Source: Vallitalea sp. | GTDB taxonomy: Bacteria; Bacillota; Clostridia; Lachnospirales; Vallitaleaceae | DNA: 64,000 nt | Assembly (NCBI GenBank): GCA_025210235.1 | Contig: JAOASG010000007.1 | Location: 1 to 64,000, forward strand | Reading direction: 5' to 3' | In this document: positions 62,031 through 64,000 of the stretch, one piece after another | How the letters are laid out: every line of letters begins with the position of its first letter | Position numbering within the stretch: position 1 is the stretch's first letter | The notes under the pieces: generated by a model | The model's input: only the letters and a program-made list of their open reading frames with translations | Databases searched by the model: none | What the model was told of the DNA's origin: nothing | Program-made: the position numbers and the translations under genes

Positions 62031-62993
62031 ATGAAACTTGCATTAGCACCAATTCAAGGAATGACTATAGCTCATTATAGAAATCTTTATGCCGATATAT
62101 TTGGGAGTATAGATAAATATTATGCACCTTTTATTGCTACTACCAATCCCATAAAAGCTAGTACATCACTCTTTAGAGATATCCTTCCAGAATCAAACAG
62201 TAGTACAATTAATATTGTTCCTCAGCTCCTTAGCAATAACGGATCTGATTTCAGATCTTTTGCCTCTACTATTGTAAACATGGGTTATAAAGAGATAAAT
62301 TGGAATATAGGCTGTCCCTACCCTATGGTAACAAAAAAGAAAAAAGGTTCTGGTATTTTACCCTATCCTGATATGATAAAGGAATTTCTTGATGAAGTTT
62401 GTTTAGATAAATCATATAACTTAACAGTAAAAATGCGATTAGGCTTAAATAATCTTGATGAAGGTATAAAAGCAATTGAATTACTAAATGATTATCCCTT
62501 AAAAGGTGTAATTATCCATGGACGCACTGGAATACAAAAGTATGAAGGAAGTGTTGATCTGGATTCTTTTGAAGTTTTATATTCAAGTTGCAAACACGAA
62601 ATAACTTATAATGGTGATATATTTTCCTATGCTGACTTCAAAAATATAAGTGAACGATTTCCTACAATTAATAACTTTATGTTAGGTAGAGGTGCTCTAA
62701 GAGATCCTTTTTTAGCATCTACCATAAAAGGTATTAGCATTCCAACTGTAGAAAAAATAGTAAAACTAAGAGACTTTCATGATGGTATTTATAAACATTA
62801 TAAAAATATACTATCTGGTGATAAGCATTTATGTGATAAAATGAAAGAATTCTGGATGTATATGTCTTTCCATATTGATCCCAGTGGTAAATTTATAAAA
62901 AAAGTTAAAAAGTGTCGTACAAATAAAGCCTATTTAGATATTACCAATCAAATTTTTGATTCAATGTTAAAAGAACTCTACCTGACTAGATAG
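62031..62993 (+). CDS. tRNA-dihydrouridine synthase family protein
   Basis: 320 residues, FMN enzyme that reduces uridines in the tRNA D-loop. Starts MKLALAPIQGMT, contains the catalytic cysteine in WNIGCPYPMVTKKKKGSG (usual family form N.GCP...V....G), VKMRLGL and GVIIHGRTGIQKYEG, NGDIFS and LGRGALRDPF, all hallmark blocks. Slightly shorter than DusB. ATGGAGTG precedes the ATG. Which uridine it modifies cannot be told. The stop codon is part of its terminator stem. Confidence 0.92.
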   Translation: MKLALAPIQGMTIAHYRNLYADIFGSIDKYYAPFIATTNPIKASTSLFRDILPESNSSTINIVPQLLSNNGSDFRSFASTIVNMGYKEINWNIGCPYPMVTKKKKGSGILPYPDMIKEFLDEVCLDKSYNLTVKMRLGLNNLDEGIKAIELLNDYPLKGVIIHGRTGIQKYEGSVDLDSFEVLYSSCKHEITYNGDIFSYADFKNISERFPTINNFMLGRGALRDPFLASTIKGISIPTVEKIVKLRDFHDGIYKHYKNILSGDKHLCDKMKEFWMYMSFHIDPSGKFIKKVKKCRTNKAYLDITNQIFDSMLKELYLTR

Positions 62994-63002
62994 AGTTCTT
63001 TT
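62969..63002 (+). terminator. Terminator overlapping the dus stop codon
   Basis: Perfect 12-bp stem AAAAGAACTCTA / TAGAGTTCTTTT with a 10-nt loop; the TAG stop lies in the right arm. Also usable from the minus strand for the nitroreductase. Confidence 0.88.
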
Positions 63003-63049
63003 ATTAATTTATTGTTTCATATTAATAGAAATACACTTCATTGATATAA

Positions 63050-63919
63050 TTATTCTATAATATTTACATTAACAGGTTTTCGATTCACATGTTTTTTATA
63101 ATTAATATTTTTATAACCAAATGTCATTGCTCCAAAGCACTTATTTTCTTTAGGTATACCTAGTTTCTTTCTTAATACTTTACTTTGATTTATAGCCATC
63201 AGTGCAAAACTATTTAACAAACATCCTATTCCTAATGTTTGTGCTATTAATACACAATTATGCATTGCGATATGACAAGAAAAAGCAAGTGCTTCATCTT
63301 GTTTTTCTCCATGCACAACCATTAACCCTGGTGCATTATAAAAAAGTCTATCTTCTCCTTGTTTATTACGTTCTTCAAAAATAGTAATCGCTGGACCATA
63401 GATATTCTTTAGTCTATATGCCTGCTTTTTCCCAAGTATTTTTCCTGCAAAAGGTAATGAAGCTATTTTTTTTGCTACCTTAAAAGTTTTAAACACTACT
63501 GGTAGTGCAATTTCACTTAGTTCTTGCATCTTCTCATGGCTATTAATAACCACATACTTAATATTTTGTTCATTACTTCCTGTAGGTGCATATCTTCCTG
63601 CTTCTAACATTTTTTGCAAATCAATATCAGAAATAGGCTCAGATTTATATCTTCGTATCGACCTTCTTGTCTGTAGTAAAAATTGTAGAGATTCATATGT
63701 TGGTATTTGTTCATCTTCACATATCATTTTGACTTCTTCAGGACCTTCAATTGCATTTACTGGACATACCGACTCACAATGTCCACATTCAATACATAAA
63801 TTAGGATGTATCGTATCCACTTTAGAAGATATTTTCTCATATACCAAACAAATATCTACACATAAACCACAATTAATGCATTTATCTTTGTTAATCTTGT
63901 ATTTAATTTCACTATTCAC
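63050..63919 (-). CDS. Nitroreductase fused to an N-terminal two-cluster ferredoxin domain
   Basis: 289 residues from the GTG at 63919, eight bases after GGGGTGG (another GTG at 63931 overlaps that site). Residues about 8-60 carry two 4Fe-4S motifs, CINCGLCVDIC and CIECGHCESVCP; residues 80-289 are an FMN nitroreductase domain (RRSIRRYKSEPISDIDLQKM, GRYAPTGSNEQNIKYVVINS, LGIGCLLNSF). Electrons can therefore come from reduced ferredoxin pools rather than NAD(P)H. Such fusions are common in Clostridia; substrate undetermined. Upstream is the window's right edge with no further gene start visible. Confidence 0.9.
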   Translation of the reverse strand: MNSEIKYKINKDKCINCGLCVDICLVYEKISSKVDTIHPNLCIECGHCESVCPVNAIEGPEEVKMICEDEQIPTYESLQFLLQTRRSIRRYKSEPISDIDLQKMLEAGRYAPTGSNEQNIKYVVINSHEKMQELSEIALPVVFKTFKVAKKIASLPFAGKILGKKQAYRLKNIYGPAITIFEERNKQGEDRLFYNAPGLMVVHGEKQDEALAFSCHIAMHNCVLIAQTLGIGCLLNSFALMAINQSKVLRKKLGIPKENKCFGAMTFGYKNINYKKHVNRKPVNVNIIE

Positions 63920-64000
63920 TAAATGCCCCACCCCTTGTACTTTTCAACATCTATAGTAAATTAAGTAACCTACGTCTTCTTAACTCAATTATTATATCTA

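Noticed and set aside
1..64000. tRNA, rRNA, CRISPR, prophage or insertion sequence
   Set aside because: Reading both strands of all intergenic regions showed no cloverleaf with TTC loop, no spaced repeats, no transposase, integrase or phage structural motifs.

Overview
The window is about 64 kb of very AT-rich DNA with strong AGGAGG-type ribosome binding sites, short intergenic regions and U-tailed hairpin terminators. The gene content is that of an anaerobic, motile, sporulation-lineage Clostridia (Lachnospirales/Vallitaleales-like): three Cache-type methyl-accepting chemotaxis proteins, an NfnA-type flavoprotein fragment, ferredoxin-fused nitroreductase, SLH-domain protein, class D-type sortase with an LPXTG adhesin, FbpABC iron uptake, and many Cys-type sulfatases. 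Most genes lie on the minus strand. I see no rRNA, tRNA, CRISPR array, prophage or intact insertion sequence.

Layout. 1-4.3 kb: end of a flavoprotein gene, an MCP, and a divergent redox pair (nitroreductase / flavodoxin-fold quinone reductase). 4.3-8.5 kb: TetR-controlled heterodimeric ABC exporter with two abutting copies of one palindromic operator and a leftover Walker B scrap of a third ABC gene. 8.7-13.7 kb: secreted EEP nuclease/phosphatase-like enzyme with a lectin-like tail, then a lipoprotein-MBOAT-DHHW operon (probable surface polysaccharide O-acylation) behind an ECF-type promoter. 13.9-18.2 kb: two more MCPs. 18.5-22.0 kb: copper operon (unusual HTH regulator, CopA, CopZ, secreted rhodanese). 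22.1-25.5 kb: Fur-controlled FbpABC ferric iron importer. 26.0-27.2 kb: ECF sigma/anti-sigma pair.

27.3-50.7 kb is the accessory heart: two adjacent sulfated-polysaccharide (glycosaminoglycan-like) modules separated by an orphan rsmH. Module A (27.3-38.2 kb) has a ROK regulator, a NagB-like isomerase, a DUF3604/PHP hydrolase, a tripartite tricarboxylate transporter (TctABC) and two sulfatases, with a repeated 17-bp palindrome (ATTTTCA-N3-TGAAAAT) at three promoters. Module B (39.6-50.7 kb) has a membrane AraC-type regulator, two tandem DUF1961 proteins, two sulfatases, a GH88 unsaturated glucuronyl hydrolase and a CUT1 ABC importer without its ATPase. Together they suggest extracellular lyase products imported as unsaturated sulfated oligosaccharides, desulfated and cleaved inside; no lyase, kinase, ABC ATPase or sulfatase-maturing enzyme is present in the window.

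51-64 kb: an Old Yellow Enzyme-like reductase, a membrane protein, an SLH protein, a stand-alone ketosynthase-III-like enzyme lacking the canonical His/Asn but preceded by a perfect Spo0A box, a small unknown protein, the sortase-adhesin pair, a tRNA-dihydrouridine synthase and a ferredoxin-nitroreductase. The candidates for undescribed biology are module A, the tandem DUF1961 pair in module B, the non-canonical ketosynthase, the copper regulator, and a dispersed GTAGTT-N4-AATTAC palindrome.
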